Positions 44,635-54,689 of a stretch of 64,000 nucleotides of DNA are shown piece by piece (positions within the stretch are counted from its first letter, which is position 1; each line of letters starts with the position of its first letter). The position numbers were made by a program, and so were the translations under genes. A model generated the notes under the pieces. It was given only the letters and a program-made list of their open reading frames with translations. It searched no databases and had not been told where the DNA came from. Source of the DNA: Skermanella rosea (GTDB taxonomy: Bacteria; Pseudomonadota; Alphaproteobacteria; Azospirillales; Azospirillaceae); the NCBI RefSeq assembly GCF_016806835.2, contig NZ_CP086111.1, forward strand, positions 3,282,001-3,346,000. Direction: 5' to 3'.

Positions 44635-45882
44635 TCACCTTTGCAAGGCGCAGGCTCCCGTGCCACCCGCCACCGCCTCCGGGTCTAGGGTGAACAGCTC
44701 CTGCGGGCGGCCGACGCCGCGGAGAGCGTAGCGGCCGACCGACACCAGCCGAGCGGCACAGGTCTCGGCGGAACCGGCGAAGGCGGAGGAGAGCAGCACG
44801 TCCTGGTCCAGGGACCGGCACATGGCGGCGATCCGGGCGACCTCGTTGACCGCGGGGCCGATCACCGTGAAGTCCAGCCGGTCCTCGCTGCCGATGTTGC
44901 CGTAGAAGACCTCGCCGACGTTCAGGCCCAGGTAGAAACGCGTCCAGGGCAGCCCCTCGGCCTTGCGCCGCTTGTTCAACGCTGCGACGCGGCGGCGGGC
45001 TTCCTCGGCGGCGTCGAGCGACCGGTTGCACAGTTCGCCATCGCCGGCGCCGCTGAAGATCGCCATGATGCCGTCGCCCATGAACTTCATCACCTGCCCC
45101 TGGTGATCGTGTATCGAGGAGACGATCGCGTCGGCATAATCGTTCAGCAGCGGGATCACCTGCTCCGGATCGACCGTGTCGGTGATCCGGGTGAAACCCT
45201 GGAGGTCGCTGAACCACAGCACGGCGCTCATCCGCTCGGTCACGCCGCGCTCGATATAGCCGCCCAGCACGCGCCGTCCGGCGTCGCGGCCCAGATAGGT
45301 CTCGACCAGCGTCTCGGCGATTCGCCCCACCGACACGTCGCGGATCGCCAGCGCCAGGAACGGCAGGCTGCGCTCCATGATCGTGATGTGGGTTTCGTCG
45401 AACCCGTCGGGCCCGTCGGTCGACCAGGACGACACCAGGCTGTCCATCATCCCGATCGTGATCGGCTTGCCGAACATGGTGCTGACCGCCAGGTAATCGG
45501 TGATCCCCTCGTCCCGCAATTCGCCCATCACGGGGAAGCGGTCGGACGGGCAGTCGCCGTCGATGAACCGGCAGCGCAGGGACTTCCCGCCGCTTTCCAT
45601 CAGGTAGTGGAACGGGCTTTTCAGCCACTTGTCCTCGTTCTCGCGGGCCACCGAGCGGGCGTACTCCGATGCCGTGGTCTCGTTCTTCATCCGGTGCCAA
45701 TGGAAGGTGCGGGCTTCCAGAACGGGATGAAGGGTATCGATCAGGGCCACCACCCGCGTCAGCGGAACGCCGTACTCGACCAGCCGGCGGCAGAACCCAT
45801 CGACCAGTTCGGTTTCCGAGGCTCCGGCAAGCCCGGCCTCGGCGACCCATTCGGAAATCTCCAGTATAAGCCGGTCTTCCAT
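44635..45882 (-). CDS. Class III adenylate/guanylate cyclase with N-terminal sensory region
   Basis: A 415-residue soluble protein. The C-terminal cyclase domain (about 205-380) holds the metal-binding aspartates in AVLWFSDLQGFTRITD and VMKFMGDGIMAIFSG, and VIGPAVNEVARIAAMC for substrate. The N-terminal 200 residues lack membrane helices and may sense a ligand. MEDRLILEISEW at 45882 was chosen as the start; an upstream ATG at 45951 would lengthen it by 23 residues. The nucleotide made (cAMP or cGMP) is not decided from the motifs seen. It faces the beta-lactamase-fold gene divergently. Confidence 0.87.
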   Translation of the reverse strand: MEDRLILEISEWVAEAGLAGASETELVDGFCRRLVEYGVPLTRVVALIDTLHPVLEARTFHWHRMKNETTASEYARSVARENEDKWLKSPFHYLMESGGKSLRCRFIDGDCPSDRFPVMGELRDEGITDYLAVSTMFGKPITIGMMDSLVSSWSTDGPDGFDETHITIMERSLPFLALAIRDVSVGRIAETLVETYLGRDAGRRVLGGYIERGVTERMSAVLWFSDLQGFTRITDTVDPEQVIPLLNDYADAIVSSIHDHQGQVMKFMGDGIMAIFSGAGDGELCNRSLDAAEEARRRVAALNKRRKAEGLPWTRFYLGLNVGEVFYGNIGSEDRLDFTVIGPAVNEVARIAAMCRSLDQDVLLSSAFAGSAETCAARLVSVGRYALRGVGRPQELFTLDPEAVAGGTGACALQR

Positions 45883-45977
45883 CCCCGCTCCCGTCGTCAA
45901 CGCGCTCAACCGGCCGAAGAAGAGGCCGACCCGCCTTCCATCTTGTAGCACCCGGGCCGAGCGGCAATACTTCCCGA

Positions 45978-47006
45978 ATGATGGAAGCGGCCCTGGCGGA
46001 GATATCGTCCCGGTTCGTCACGGACGAAGGCCGGGCAGGCGTGGCGATCATCCACGGTGCCGACCGATGGTCCGGAACGGTCGGCCGGGACGGCGCCGTC
46101 CTGGGGGAGTCGGGCCGGTACCTGCTCTACAGCTTCACGAAGACACTGATGGCCGCGGCGGCGCTCCGCTTGGTGGACAGGGGGCGGCTCGATCTCGATC
46201 ACCCCCTGGACGAGGCCGCCGCGCCGGGGCCGGTCGGCGGCCGGATCACGCTGCGCCAGCTTCTCCACCACGACGCCGGGCTGGCCGACTATGGCGGCAT
46301 TCCCGCATACCATGCGGCGGTGAGAGCCGGGCAGGAACCCTGGACCGATGACGAGTTCTGGGACCGGACGGGCGCCGGACGCCTTCAGTTCGAACCCGGC
46401 CGGGGCTGGGCCTATTCCAACATCGGCTACATGCTGGTCCGCCGGATCCTGTGCCGGGAAACCGGCGCCGGGTTCGCCGACACGCTGGCGGACCTCGTCT
46501 TAGATCCGCTCGGGGTCGCCGACGCCTTCGTGCCCGTGACCCGAGCGGACCTGGAGATGCTGGAGTCGGGTCCGAGCCGATATCTCGGGAACGGCGGGCC
46601 GCCAGTGCCGGTCGCCGCCCGCTATCATCCCGGCTGGGTATCCCATGGCGTCGTCGCCGCGACGCCGGATGCCGCCGCGACATTGCTCCACGGCATCATG
46701 ACCGGCGCGCTGCTGCCCCCTTCCCTTCTGGCGCAGATGACGGCGGCCCGGCGGGTCGCCGATCCGATGCCGGGCCGACCCTGGATCGAGCCCGGCTATG
46801 GCTTGGGGCTGATGGCCGATATGGCCCCCGGCGGCTCCGGCGCGGCCGGGCATACCGGAGGCGGTCCCGGATGCAGTCCCGCCGTCTTCCATTTCCGCGG
46901 GAAGAAACGTCAGCCGCTGACCATCTGCGTCGTCACCAACGGGGAGGACGTCGGCCAAGCCGAAACCATGGCCGTGGCCGCGTCCATCCGGCTTCCGCAG
47001 GATTGA
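45978..47006 (+). CDS. Beta-lactamase-fold serine hydrolase
   Basis: A 342-residue penicillin-binding-protein/beta-lactamase-family hydrolase. The SxxK nucleophile motif is SFTK (residues 52-55), the YxN motif is in RGWAYSNIGYM, and the third motif is in AAGHTGGGPGCSP. No signal peptide is seen, so it may be cytoplasmic, closer to EstB-like esterases than to secreted beta-lactamases. The substrate is unknown. It is convergent with the alpha/beta hydrolase at 47028, with a 21-nt gap. Confidence 0.85.
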   Translation: MMEAALAEISSRFVTDEGRAGVAIIHGADRWSGTVGRDGAVLGESGRYLLYSFTKTLMAAAALRLVDRGRLDLDHPLDEAAAPGPVGGRITLRQLLHHDAGLADYGGIPAYHAAVRAGQEPWTDDEFWDRTGAGRLQFEPGRGWAYSNIGYMLVRRILCRETGAGFADTLADLVLDPLGVADAFVPVTRADLEMLESGPSRYLGNGGPPVPVAARYHPGWVSHGVVAATPDAAATLLHGIMTGALLPPSLLAQMTAARRVADPMPGRPWIEPGYGLGLMADMAPGGSGAAGHTGGGPGCSPAVFHFRGKKRQPLTICVVTNGEDVGQAETMAVAASIRLPQD

Positions 47007-47027
47007 TAACTGAATTTTGACCTTAGG

Positions 47028-48080
47028 CTACGAGTGCGCAGAGAGGCCGGGGACCCGCGGGGCGGCGACCCGGTCGGCCCGGGCCGTCTGCTCGATGGCG
47101 TCTGCGACCTCGTCGGGCGCCGCGTAGTGGACCATGTGGCCGGCTCCCGGCACCAAGCGGAGGTCGCTGGTCGGGATAGCGTCGTGCAGCCAGACGGCAT
47201 GGGTCTCGTGGTCGACCACACGATCCTCGGTACCGGCGACGATGGTGACCGGCATGTGCAGGTCGCGGACGCGCTCCTCCATCCCGTACACGGCCGGCAC
47301 CATGGTGACCGCGTCCTGGGCCTCGGCCCGGATCTGCCCGGGCCGGACGGGAAAGACGCGGGGGAATTCCCGGTCGAAAAGCTCGGGAATCGGCAGCGGC
47401 GCGAACATCGCCTTCAAGGTGGGCGTCATCAGCGCCGATCCCACGAGCGGCGACACCGTATAGCGCAACACGTCCCCGAAGACGGGAACGGCGGGTGCGG
47501 CGACCAGCGGCACGTCGGCCCGGACGGTCGTCTGGTAGTAGCCGGCCAGCAGGACGAGGCCGCTCACCGCGTCCGGGTGGCTCAACGCGAGTTCCATGGC
47601 GACGAGGGCGCCCCAGGAATGACCGACCACGACGGCACGGTCGATGCCGAGTTCGGAGAACGCGTCGCGCAGCAGGTCCGCCTGCTCCCGCGCCGTCCAC
47701 ATCGGCCCGTACGGCCGGTCGCTGTAGCCGAAGCCGGGACGGTCGATGGAGATCACGCGGTGATTGGCAGCCAGGCGGTGGAACACGCCGCTCCAGACAT
47801 AATCCTCGGCGGTGACGATGTTGCCGTGGAGCAGGACGACCGGCGTGCCCTCGCCCCGCTCGATATAGTGGAGGCGCACACCGTCCACCGTGACGAACCG
47901 GCCGGAGGGCGGGTGCTCGCGTTCCGCCTTGCGCGACCGCCAGGTATTGAAGAGCGCCGCTGCCGCAAGGGCCGCCGCCGACGCGGCAATGATCGTTCCG
48001 GTGCGCGATGCCCGGGGTGGTCTGTAGCCGTACACTCGGTCCTCCGGAATGGTCCGTGGCCGCGGCGCATCATCCTGCAC
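47028..48080 (-). CDS. Membrane-anchored alpha/beta hydrolase
   Basis: A 350-residue protein with one N-terminal hydrophobic segment (about residues 28-44, ASAAALAAAALFNTW) and then an alpha/beta hydrolase. The parts visible are the oxyanion region VVLLHGNIVTAEDYVWSG, the nucleophile elbow VVVGHSWGALVAMELALS, Asp in GTEDRVVDHETH and the His in VPGAGHMVHYAAPDE. All three residues of the triad are present. The substrate is unknown; haloalkane dehalogenase- or epoxide hydrolase-like relatives are possible. It is 50 nt downstream of the tlpA-like gene and on the same strand. Confidence 0.82.
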   Translation of the reverse strand: MQDDAPRPRTIPEDRVYGYRPPRASRTGTIIAASAAALAAAALFNTWRSRKAEREHPPSGRFVTVDGVRLHYIERGEGTPVVLLHGNIVTAEDYVWSGVFHRLAANHRVISIDRPGFGYSDRPYGPMWTAREQADLLRDAFSELGIDRAVVVGHSWGALVAMELALSHPDAVSGLVLLAGYYQTTVRADVPLVAAPAVPVFGDVLRYTVSPLVGSALMTPTLKAMFAPLPIPELFDREFPRVFPVRPGQIRAEAQDAVTMVPAVYGMEERVRDLHMPVTIVAGTEDRVVDHETHAVWLHDAIPTSDLRLVPGAGHMVHYAAPDEVADAIEQTARADRVAAPRVPGLSAHS

Positions 48081-48130
48081 CGCGGCAATCTTGACTCAGG
48101 GAACCGGACGCCCCGGAAAATGTTCCGGCG

Positions 48131-48748
48131 TCAGCCGCCGGTCTTCATCATCCGGGGCGGGCGCACGCCCTCGTCGATGAAATGACGGAGCATGCGGACC
48201 GCCTCCTCGCTGTCCCATTCCGCGTCGCCTTCGAGCCGGCCGAGTTCGAAGCCGTCGCGGTCGATCACCAGGGTGGTCGGCAGGCCGCGCGGCTTCAGCG
48301 TGCCCATCGCGGTGCTCTGCGGGTCCAGGTACATGGCCAGGTTGCGGACCCCGACCCGGTCGAAGAACGGCTGGACCACGTTCCTGCCGCCGCGGTCGAG
48401 AGACAGGGCCACGACCTCGAAATCCTCCCCGCCCAGCCGGCCCTGCAGGGCGTCGAGCGACGGCATCTCCCGCACGCAGGGGGCGCACCATGTCGCCCAC
48501 AGGTTCAGCAGGACGACCTTGCCCTTGAAGTCGGACAGATCGCCGCGGGCGCCGTCCGCGGTGATGAAGCTCAGCTCCGGGACCGGCCGGGGCTGGTCGG
48601 CCGGCTTGAACTTTTCCATGGTGCCTTCGAGCGGCGGACGGGCCGCGTTCGCCTGCCCTGCGTCGCTTGCGATCCACCATCCGGCGGCGCAGACGATGCC
48701 GAGCATTGCGGCGGCGATTAAATTACGCATACTGACCACCTTTTTCAT
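48131..48748 (-). CDS. TlpA-like thioredoxin-fold protein
   Basis: A 205-residue thioredoxin-fold protein with an N-terminal membrane anchor ([19 protein letters not shown]) and the redox motif in [19 protein letters not shown]. It is a TlpA/ResA-type thiol-disulfide oxidoreductase, probably periplasmic and acting in cytochrome c maturation or copper handling. Start choice: the ATG at 48748 or the ATG at 48730, which has AAGGTGG upstream and may be preferred. It is divergent from argH by 43 bp, an arrangement common in alphaproteobacteria. Confidence 0.85.
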   Translation of the reverse strand: MKKVVSMRNLIAAAMLGIVCAAGWWIASDAGQANAARPPLEGTMEKFKPADQPRPVPELSFITADGARGDLSDFKGKVVLLNLWATWCAPCVREMPSLDALQGRLGGEDFEVVALSLDRGGRNVVQPFFDRVGVRNLAMYLDPQSTAMGTLKPRGLPTTLVIDRDGFELGRLEGDAEWDSEEAVRMLRHFIDEGVRPPRMMKTGG

Positions 48749-48791
48749 ATCCCGTCCCGTAGCTTCCCTGGCCCCGAACAAACCGCATCCC

Positions 48792-50207
48792 ATGACCGAC
48801 CAAGCAACATCCAAGAACGCCGGCAGCGCCGCCAACCAGCTTTGGGGCGGACGCTTCGCAAGCGGACCCTCCTCGATCATGGAACGCATCAACGTGTCGA
48901 TCGGATTCGATCAGCGTCTGGCGGTCCAGGACATCGCGGGCTCCAAGGCCCATGCCGCCATGCTCGCCCGGCAAGGCATCATCGGCAAGGACGATGCGTC
49001 CAGGATCATCGAAGGCCTCGACCGCATCGCCAATGAGATTGCCGACGGCGGCTTCACGTTCAAGACCGAACTGGAAGACATCCACATGAACGTGGAGGCG
49101 CGGCTCGCCGAGCTGATCGGCGAACCGGCCGGCCGGCTGCACACCGCGCGGTCCCGCAACGATCAGGTGGCGACCGATTTCCGCCTGTGGGTGCGCGACG
49201 CGCTGGACCGGCTGGACGCCGGGCTGAAGGACCTGCAATCCGCCATGATCGACCTGGCGGAACGGCATGCCGACACGGTGATGCCCGGCTTCACCCACCT
49301 CCAGACGGCGCAGCCGGTGACCTTCGGGCACCATCTGTTGGCCTATGTGGAGATGCTGGGCCGCGACCGGGGCCGCATGCGCGACGCCCGCGCGCGGCTG
49401 AACGAATGCCCGTTGGGATCGGCGGCGCTGGCCGGCACGTCGTTCCCGATCGACCGCCACGGCGTGGCCGAGGCGCTGGGCTTCGACCGGCCGACCGCCA
49501 ACTCGCTGGACGCCGTGTCCGACCGGGACTTCGCGCTGGAGTACCTGGGCGCCGCCGCGATCTGCGCGGTCCATCTCTCCCGCCTGGCGGAGGAGATCGT
49601 GATCTGGTGCAGCGACGCCTTCCGCTTCGTCAGGCTGACCGACGCCTTCACCACCGGCAGCTCGATCATGCCGCAGAAGAAGAACCCGGACGCGGCGGAA
49701 CTGGTCCGCGCCAAGTCGGGCCGCGTGATCGGCGCGCTGGGCGGGCTGCTGATCGTCATGAAGGGGCTGCCGCTGGCCTATTCCAAGGACATGCAGGAAG
49801 ACAAGGAACCTGTGTTCGAGACCGACGACACGCTCGGGCTGTGCGTCGCCGCGATGGCGGGCATGGTCCGAGACATGACGCCGGACGCCGGCCGGATGCG
49901 GGCCGCGACGGAAGCCGGCTTCATCACCGCGACCGACCTCGCAGACTGGCTGGTGCGGGTGCTCGGGCTGCCGTTCCGCCAGGCCCACCACGTCACCGGG
50001 CGGATCGTCAAGCTGGCCGAGGACAGGAACGCCAAACTGGCCGAACTGAGCCTCGCCGACCTCCAGACGGTCGAGCCGCGCATCACCCAGGCCGTCTTCG
50101 ACGTGCTGACCGTGGACGCCTCGGTCGCCAGCCGGACCAGCTACGGCGGCACCGCGCCGGAAACGGTACGCAAGGCGGCGGCGGCGGCCCGGGAGCGCTT
50201 CCTGTGA
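48792..50207 (+). CDS. argH: Argininosuccinate lyase
   Basis: ArgH, 471 residues, cleaves argininosuccinate to arginine and fumarate in the last step of arginine synthesis. The signature [20 protein letters not shown] and the early [31 protein letters not shown] are typical of the fumarase/aspartase superfamily. The ATG at 48792 starts the recognised coding; a longer frame from 48192 crosses the tlpA promoter. It ends in a GTGA overlap with lptM, so argH-lptM-lysA forms one operon. Confidence 0.97.
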   Translation: MTDQATSKNAGSAANQLWGGRFASGPSSIMERINVSIGFDQRLAVQDIAGSKAHAAMLARQGIIGKDDASRIIEGLDRIANEIADGGFTFKTELEDIHMNVEARLAELIGEPAGRLHTARSRNDQVATDFRLWVRDALDRLDAGLKDLQSAMIDLAERHADTVMPGFTHLQTAQPVTFGHHLLAYVEMLGRDRGRMRDARARLNECPLGSAALAGTSFPIDRHGVAEALGFDRPTANSLDAVSDRDFALEYLGAAAICAVHLSRLAEEIVIWCSDAFRFVRLTDAFTTGSSIMPQKKNPDAAELVRAKSGRVIGALGGLLIVMKGLPLAYSKDMQEDKEPVFETDDTLGLCVAAMAGMVRDMTPDAGRMRAATEAGFITATDLADWLVRVLGLPFRQAHHVTGRIVKLAEDRNAKLAELSLADLQTVEPRITQAVFDVLTVDASVASRTSYGGTAPETVRKAAAAARERFL

Positions 50208-50422
50208 GCCGGCCCGCATCGCTCCGCCTGGCGGCGGCCGGCCTGGCCATACTGGCATTGGCCGGCTGCGGCAAGAAGCCCGGCTATGTAGAGCCGCCCC
50301 AGGGCCGCGCCGCCGACCGCTTCCCCGGCGTCTATCCCAACCCAGCCCTCGACCCGCAGCCGCTGCCGCAACCGCAGCGGCAGGCTCCTGCCCCGACGCC
50401 CACCCAGCCGACCACGCCATGA
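50204..50422 (+). CDS. lptM: LPS translocon assembly small lipoprotein
   Basis: A 72-residue lipoprotein beginning with GTG at 50204, overlapping the argH stop by 4 nt, and overlapping lysA by 4 nt. The signal and lipobox are [16 protein letters not shown], and the rest is Pro/Gln-rich ([14 protein letters not shown]). The conserved position argH-lptM-lysA and the GCGKKP after the lipidated Cys identify it. LptM is known in other proteobacteria to help LptD oxidation in the outer membrane. It is short and easily missed, but well supported by context. Confidence 0.85.
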   Translation: MSRPASLRLAAAGLAILALAGCGKKPGYVEPPQGRAADRFPGVYPNPALDPQPLPQPQRQAPAPTPTQPTTP

Positions 50423-51687
50423 ACCCTTATTTCACCTATCGCGACGGCGTGCTGCATGCCGAGAATGTGGCGCTGCCCGCCCTCGCGGCGGAAGTCGGCA
50501 CGCCCTTCTACTGCTATTCCTTGGCGGCGCTCGAAGCGAACTACCGGGCCTTCGCCACGGCCTTCGAAGGCACCGACACCGGCATCTGCTACGCCCTGAA
50601 GGCGAACTCCAACCTCGCCGTGATCCGCACGCTGGCCCGCCTCGGCGCCGGCGCCGACGTGGTGTCGGAAGGCGAGATGCGCCGGGCGCTCGCCGGCGGC
50701 GTGCCGGCGGACCGGATCGTCTTCTCCGGCGTCGGCAAGACCCGCGGGGAGATGCGGGCGGCCCTGGAAGCCGGCATCTTCCAGCTCAACGTCGAATCGA
50801 TCCCCGAACTGGAAGCCCTGAGCGAGGTCGCCGCCTCCCTGGGCCGGACCGCCTCCATCGCGATCCGGGTCAACCCGGACGTGGACGCCCAAACCCACGC
50901 CAAGATCGCGACAGGCAAGAAGGAGAACAAGTTCGGCATCGACATCGACCACGCGCGCGAGATCTATGCCCGCGCCGCCGCGCTGCCGGGGATCGCCCCC
51001 GTGGCCGTCGCGGTGCATATCGGGTCGCAGCTGACCAGCCTGGAGCCTTTCCGCGCCGCCTTCGAGCGGGTGGTCGAACTGGTCCACGCGCTCCGTGCCG
51101 ACGGGCACGACATCAAGCGCCTGGACCTGGGCGGCGGCCTCGGCATCCTGTATCGGGACGAGGAGGTGCCGGCGGTCGACGCCTATGCCGGGATGGTCAG
51201 GAGCATCACCGGCAATCTGGGCTGCCACGTGACGCTGGAGCCCGGCCGGGCGCTGGTCGGCAACGCCGGCATCCTGGTGACCCGGGTGATCTTCCGGAAG
51301 ACCGGGCTACACCGGGAGTTCCTGATCGTCGACGCGGCGATGAACGACCTGATCAGGCCCTCGCTTTACGACGCCTGGCACACCATCCTTCCTGTAATCG
51401 AACCGTCGTCCGACGCGCCGAGGTCGCCGATCGACGTGGTCGGCCCGGTCTGCGAGTCGGGGGATACTTTCGCGGTCCAGCGGGTCCTGCCACATTTGGA
51501 CCAAGAAGATCTGGTGGCATTCCTGTCGGCGGGAGCCTACGGCGCGGTGATGTCGTCCAGCTACAACACCCGCCCGCTGATCCCCGAGGTGCTGGTCTCG
51601 GGGGCCGACCATGCGGTGGTCCGCCGGCGGCCGACCGTCGAGGAGATGCTGGCAGCGGAACGGGTGCCGGCATGGCTTGACCCCTGA
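50419..51687 (+). CDS. lysA: Diaminopimelate decarboxylase
   Basis: LysA, 422 residues, a PLP enzyme, makes lysine from meso-diaminopimelate. The PLP Lys is in CYALKANSNLAVIRTL, and the Gly-rich phosphate-binding loop is DLGGGLGILYRDEE. Active-site residues CESGDTF and SAGAYGAVMSSSYN are present. The ATG at 50419 overlaps the lptM stop by 4 nt. It ends 41 nt before the DUF4175 gene. Confidence 0.96.
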   Translation: MNPYFTYRDGVLHAENVALPALAAEVGTPFYCYSLAALEANYRAFATAFEGTDTGICYALKANSNLAVIRTLARLGAGADVVSEGEMRRALAGGVPADRIVFSGVGKTRGEMRAALEAGIFQLNVESIPELEALSEVAASLGRTASIAIRVNPDVDAQTHAKIATGKKENKFGIDIDHAREIYARAAALPGIAPVAVAVHIGSQLTSLEPFRAAFERVVELVHALRADGHDIKRLDLGGGLGILYRDEEVPAVDAYAGMVRSITGNLGCHVTLEPGRALVGNAGILVTRVIFRKTGLHREFLIVDAAMNDLIRPSLYDAWHTILPVIEPSSDAPRSPIDVVGPVCESGDTFAVQRVLPHLDQEDLVAFLSAGAYGAVMSSSYNTRPLIPEVLVSGADHAVVRRRPTVEEMLAAERVPAWLDP

Positions 51688-51728
51688 CGGGGTGCCGGCG
51701 GACAGGGTTTCTTTGGGGGGGAAGCGGT

Positions 51729-54368
51729 ATGAACGGGACCGACGATCGCACGCAGAGCCCCACCCGGCGCAAGGGCGCCGCCGGCGAACCGACGATCCGG
51801 CTGGCCCTGGCGCGCGGAGCGCTGGCCTGGGAGCAGCTCTGGCCGGCCCTGTGGCCGGCGGCGGGGGTCGCGGGACTGTTCATCGCCGTCGCCCTGTTCA
51901 ACGTGCTGCCAGGGCTGGGCGGCTGGCTGCACGCGCTGGTGCTGCTGCTGTTCACCGCGGCCTTCGCCGCCGCCCTCTATGTCGGGGCGAGGCGGATCAG
52001 GCTGCCGGACGACACCGCCGCACTGCGGCGGCTGGAGCGGGACAGCGGGCTGACGCACCGGCCGCTGGCCGCCGTCCGGGACAACCTCGCCAGCGGCTCG
52101 GACCCGGCGAGTGCCGAGCTGTGGCGGCTCTACCAGGAGCGTGCCCGCCAGCGCATGAAGTCGTTGCGGGTAAAACTGCCCCACCCCAACCTCGCCGCCC
52201 GCGATCCTTGGGCGTTCCGGGCCGCCGTCGGCCTGATCCTGTTCGTCGCGGCGTTCGGGACCTGGGGCGACTGGCGGCCGCGCCTCGCCGCGGCGCTGGC
52301 GCCGCATCTTGATGGCTCGGCGGGTGACGCCCGGGCGATGCTGGACGTCTGGGTGACCCCACCCGACTATACCGGCCTGCCGCCGATTTTCCTGCGGTCC
52401 GCCCAGCCCGCCCCGGCGGCGCAGCAGGCTTCCGGCGATGCCGCCGAGCCAGCCGGGCCGGTACCGGTGCCGACCGGCAGCGTCGTCCTGGCCCGGGTGA
52501 CCGGCGGATCCGGCGTCCCGGCGCTCAACGCCAACGGGACCAGCACGGCCTTCGAGCAGATCGACCAGTCCAGCTATCAGGCCAGCCAGCCGATCACCGC
52601 CGGCGGCACGATCGAGGTCCAGCAGGACGGCGGGTCGCTGGGATCGTGGCCAATCACCGTCGTTCCCGACACCGCCCCGATCGTGGCGCTGCCCGCGCCG
52701 CCGGCCGCAGGCGAGCGCGGCGCGATGCGAGTGGAATACGAGGCGCGCGACGACTACGGCATCGCCGCCGTCCAGGGCACCATCCGGCTGAGCGGCGACG
52801 GCGCCGAGCCGGGGCTGGACCGGACGCCGATCGAGTTGCAGCTTCCGCTGCCCGGCGTGCGGCCCAAGGTGGCCCGCAGCGCCAGCTTCCATGACCTGAC
52901 GCCGCACCCCTGGGCCGGCCTGCCGGTGACCCTGCGCGTTTCCGCCACCGACGGGGCCGGCCAGACCGGCATGACCGAGGATGTGGCCCTGGTGCTGCCG
53001 GAGCGGGAGTTCCTCAACCCCGTCGCCCGGGCGATCATCGAGGAGCGCAAGAAGCTGACCCTGCGGCCGGAATCCAGCCGCGAGGAGGTGGCGCGCGGTC
53101 TCGGCATCATTTCGGCACGTCCGTTCCAGTTCCGCGACGACGTGGTCGTATTCCTGTCGCTCCGGTCGGCCGTGGCGCGCCTGTACCTGGACGAGTCCGC
53201 CGACGCGATCCCCGCCATCCAGAAGCTGCTGTGGGACACCGCCCTGCGAGTCGAGGACGGCACGCTGTCGATCGCCGAGCGCAACCTGCGCGACGCCGAG
53301 CAGCGCCTGATGGACGCCTTGGACCGGGATGCCCCCGACGCGGAGTTGCAGAGGCTGATGGACGAGCTTCAGCAGGCGCTGAACGAGTTCCTGGACGCCA
53401 TGGAGGAGCAGATGCGCCAGGCGATGGAGCGCGGCGAGCAGCTGCCCCAGATTCCGCCGGAAATGCAGGGCCAGACCATGGACCGCCAGGATCTCCAGCA
53501 GATGCTGGACCAGATGCGCCAGATGGCCGAGACCGGCTCCCGCGAGGCGGCGCGCGAGATGCTGTCCCAGCTCCAGCAGATGCTCGAGAACCTGCGCAAC
53601 GGCAACATGGCCCAGATGCAGCAGAACCAGCAGAACCAGGCCGGGCAGATGATGCAGCAGCTTCAGGATCTGGCCCAGCGCCAGCGCGAGCTGCTGGACC
53701 AAAGCTTCCGCGAATCCCAGCAGGGGCAGGAGGGCCAGGAAGGACAACAGGGACAGCAAGGCCAACAGGGGCAGCAGGGCCAGATGCCGAGCCGGCAGCA
53801 GCGCCCCGGCCAGCGCGGCCAGCAGGGGCAACAGGGCCAGCAGGGACAACAAGGGCAGCAGGGTCAGCAGGGCCAGGGCTCCGCGAGCGCCGCCGAGCAG
53901 GAGGCGCTGCGGCGCGAGCTGGGCGAGTTGATGCGGCAGCTGGGCGAGATGGGGGGCGAGATCCCGCGCCCCCTGGGACGCGCGGAGCGGGCGATGCGGG
54001 AGGCTGGCCAGGCGCTGGAGCAGGGCATGCCCGGGGCCGCCGTCCCGCCGCAGACCCAGGCGCTGGACGAGCTTCAGCAGGGCTTGCAGTCCATGGCCGA
54101 ACAGATGGCCCAGCAGATGATGATGGGCCAGCAGCCGGGCCAGATGCCCGGCCAGCAGCAGATGCAGCAGTCGAACCGCGGCCGGGACCCGCTCGGTCGC
54201 CCCCTGCCCGGCTTCGGCCGCGCGGACACCAACGACGTGCGGATCCCCGAGCAGTCGGATTTGCAGCGCGCCCGGGAGATCCTGGACGAACTCCGCCGCC
54301 GCGCCGGCGAATTCAACCGCCCGCAGCTGGAGCTGGACTATATCGACCGCCTGCTTCGCCGATTCTGA
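51729..54368 (+). CDS. TIGR02302/DUF4175 family large membrane protein
   Basis: An 879-residue protein with two N-terminal hydrophobic segments (about residues 45-85) and a third near 160-175, then a long extracytoplasmic region. It matches the TIGR02302/DUF4175 family found in alphaproteobacteria after lysA, for example in DVWVTPPDYTGLPPIFLRS and MRVEYEARDDYGIAAVQGTI. The central part (about residues 520-740) is a Gln/Met/Gly-rich, coiled-coil-like zone with tandem QQGQQG units. The function is unknown; an envelope role is suspected from the topology. Confidence 0.85.
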   Translation: MNGTDDRTQSPTRRKGAAGEPTIRLALARGALAWEQLWPALWPAAGVAGLFIAVALFNVLPGLGGWLHALVLLLFTAAFAAALYVGARRIRLPDDTAALRRLERDSGLTHRPLAAVRDNLASGSDPASAELWRLYQERARQRMKSLRVKLPHPNLAARDPWAFRAAVGLILFVAAFGTWGDWRPRLAAALAPHLDGSAGDARAMLDVWVTPPDYTGLPPIFLRSAQPAPAAQQASGDAAEPAGPVPVPTGSVVLARVTGGSGVPALNANGTSTAFEQIDQSSYQASQPITAGGTIEVQQDGGSLGSWPITVVPDTAPIVALPAPPAAGERGAMRVEYEARDDYGIAAVQGTIRLSGDGAEPGLDRTPIELQLPLPGVRPKVARSASFHDLTPHPWAGLPVTLRVSATDGAGQTGMTEDVALVLPEREFLNPVARAIIEERKKLTLRPESSREEVARGLGIISARPFQFRDDVVVFLSLRSAVARLYLDESADAIPAIQKLLWDTALRVEDGTLSIAERNLRDAEQRLMDALDRDAPDAELQRLMDELQQALNEFLDAMEEQMRQAMERGEQLPQIPPEMQGQTMDRQDLQQMLDQMRQMAETGSREAAREMLSQLQQMLENLRNGNMAQMQQNQQNQAGQMMQQLQDLAQRQRELLDQSFRESQQGQEGQEGQQGQQGQQGQQGQMPSRQQRPGQRGQQGQQGQQGQQGQQGQQGQGSASAAEQEALRRELGELMRQLGEMGGEIPRPLGRAERAMREAGQALEQGMPGAAVPPQTQALDELQQGLQSMAEQMAQQMMMGQQPGQMPGQQQMQQSNRGRDPLGRPLPGFGRADTNDVRIPEQSDLQRAREILDELRRRAGEFNRPQLELDYIDRLLRRF
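53718..53880 (+). repeat. Gln/Gly-coding minisatellite in DUF4175 gene
   Basis: The stretch encodes repeated QQGQQG/QEGQEGQ units as short imperfect tandem repeats of about 9 bp (CAGGGGCAG-like). Length variation here would stay in frame. It falls in the low-complexity middle of the protein. Confidence 0.75.
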
Positions 54369-54431
54369 GGGGACGAGACGGCATCGGGACTGTTGGACTC
54401 CTATCATCCCGCTACCAGGAGACCCCATGCC

Positions 54432-54683
54432 ATGGCCGAGCAGCAGTCCGACAAGGAGCTGGAAAACTATATCCGCGAGAAGCAGGAGGAAGGCCGGCGG
54501 ATCAACGAAGGCAGGGCCCATCCGGTGGAGAACCCCGATCCGCCGTCGTTCCAGGGCCAGCAGGCGGCACGGGCCGGCCTGCGGCGCGGCGATCGGGACG
54601 TCCCTTCGGATGCCGAGGGGCAGGACCGCGCCGGCCGGATCGAGCAGACCATCACCTCCGACGGTTACACCCAGACCCAATAG
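54432..54683 (+). CDS. Small charged hypothetical protein
   Basis: An 83-residue, highly charged protein (MAEQQSDKELENYIREKQ start) with helix-forming acidic and basic runs and a Gly/Asp/Gln-rich C-terminus ending SDGYTQTQ. No signal, membrane segment or known domain can be seen. It follows the DUF4175 gene by 63 nt in the same direction and converges on the receiver-domain gene. An upstream ATG at 54393 would add 13 residues. Reality as a gene is probable from size and codon pattern only. Confidence 0.55.
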   Translation: MAEQQSDKELENYIREKQEEGRRINEGRAHPVENPDPPSFQGQQAARAGLRRGDRDVPSDAEGQDRAGRIEQTITSDGYTQTQ

Positions 54684-54689
54684 GGTCCG

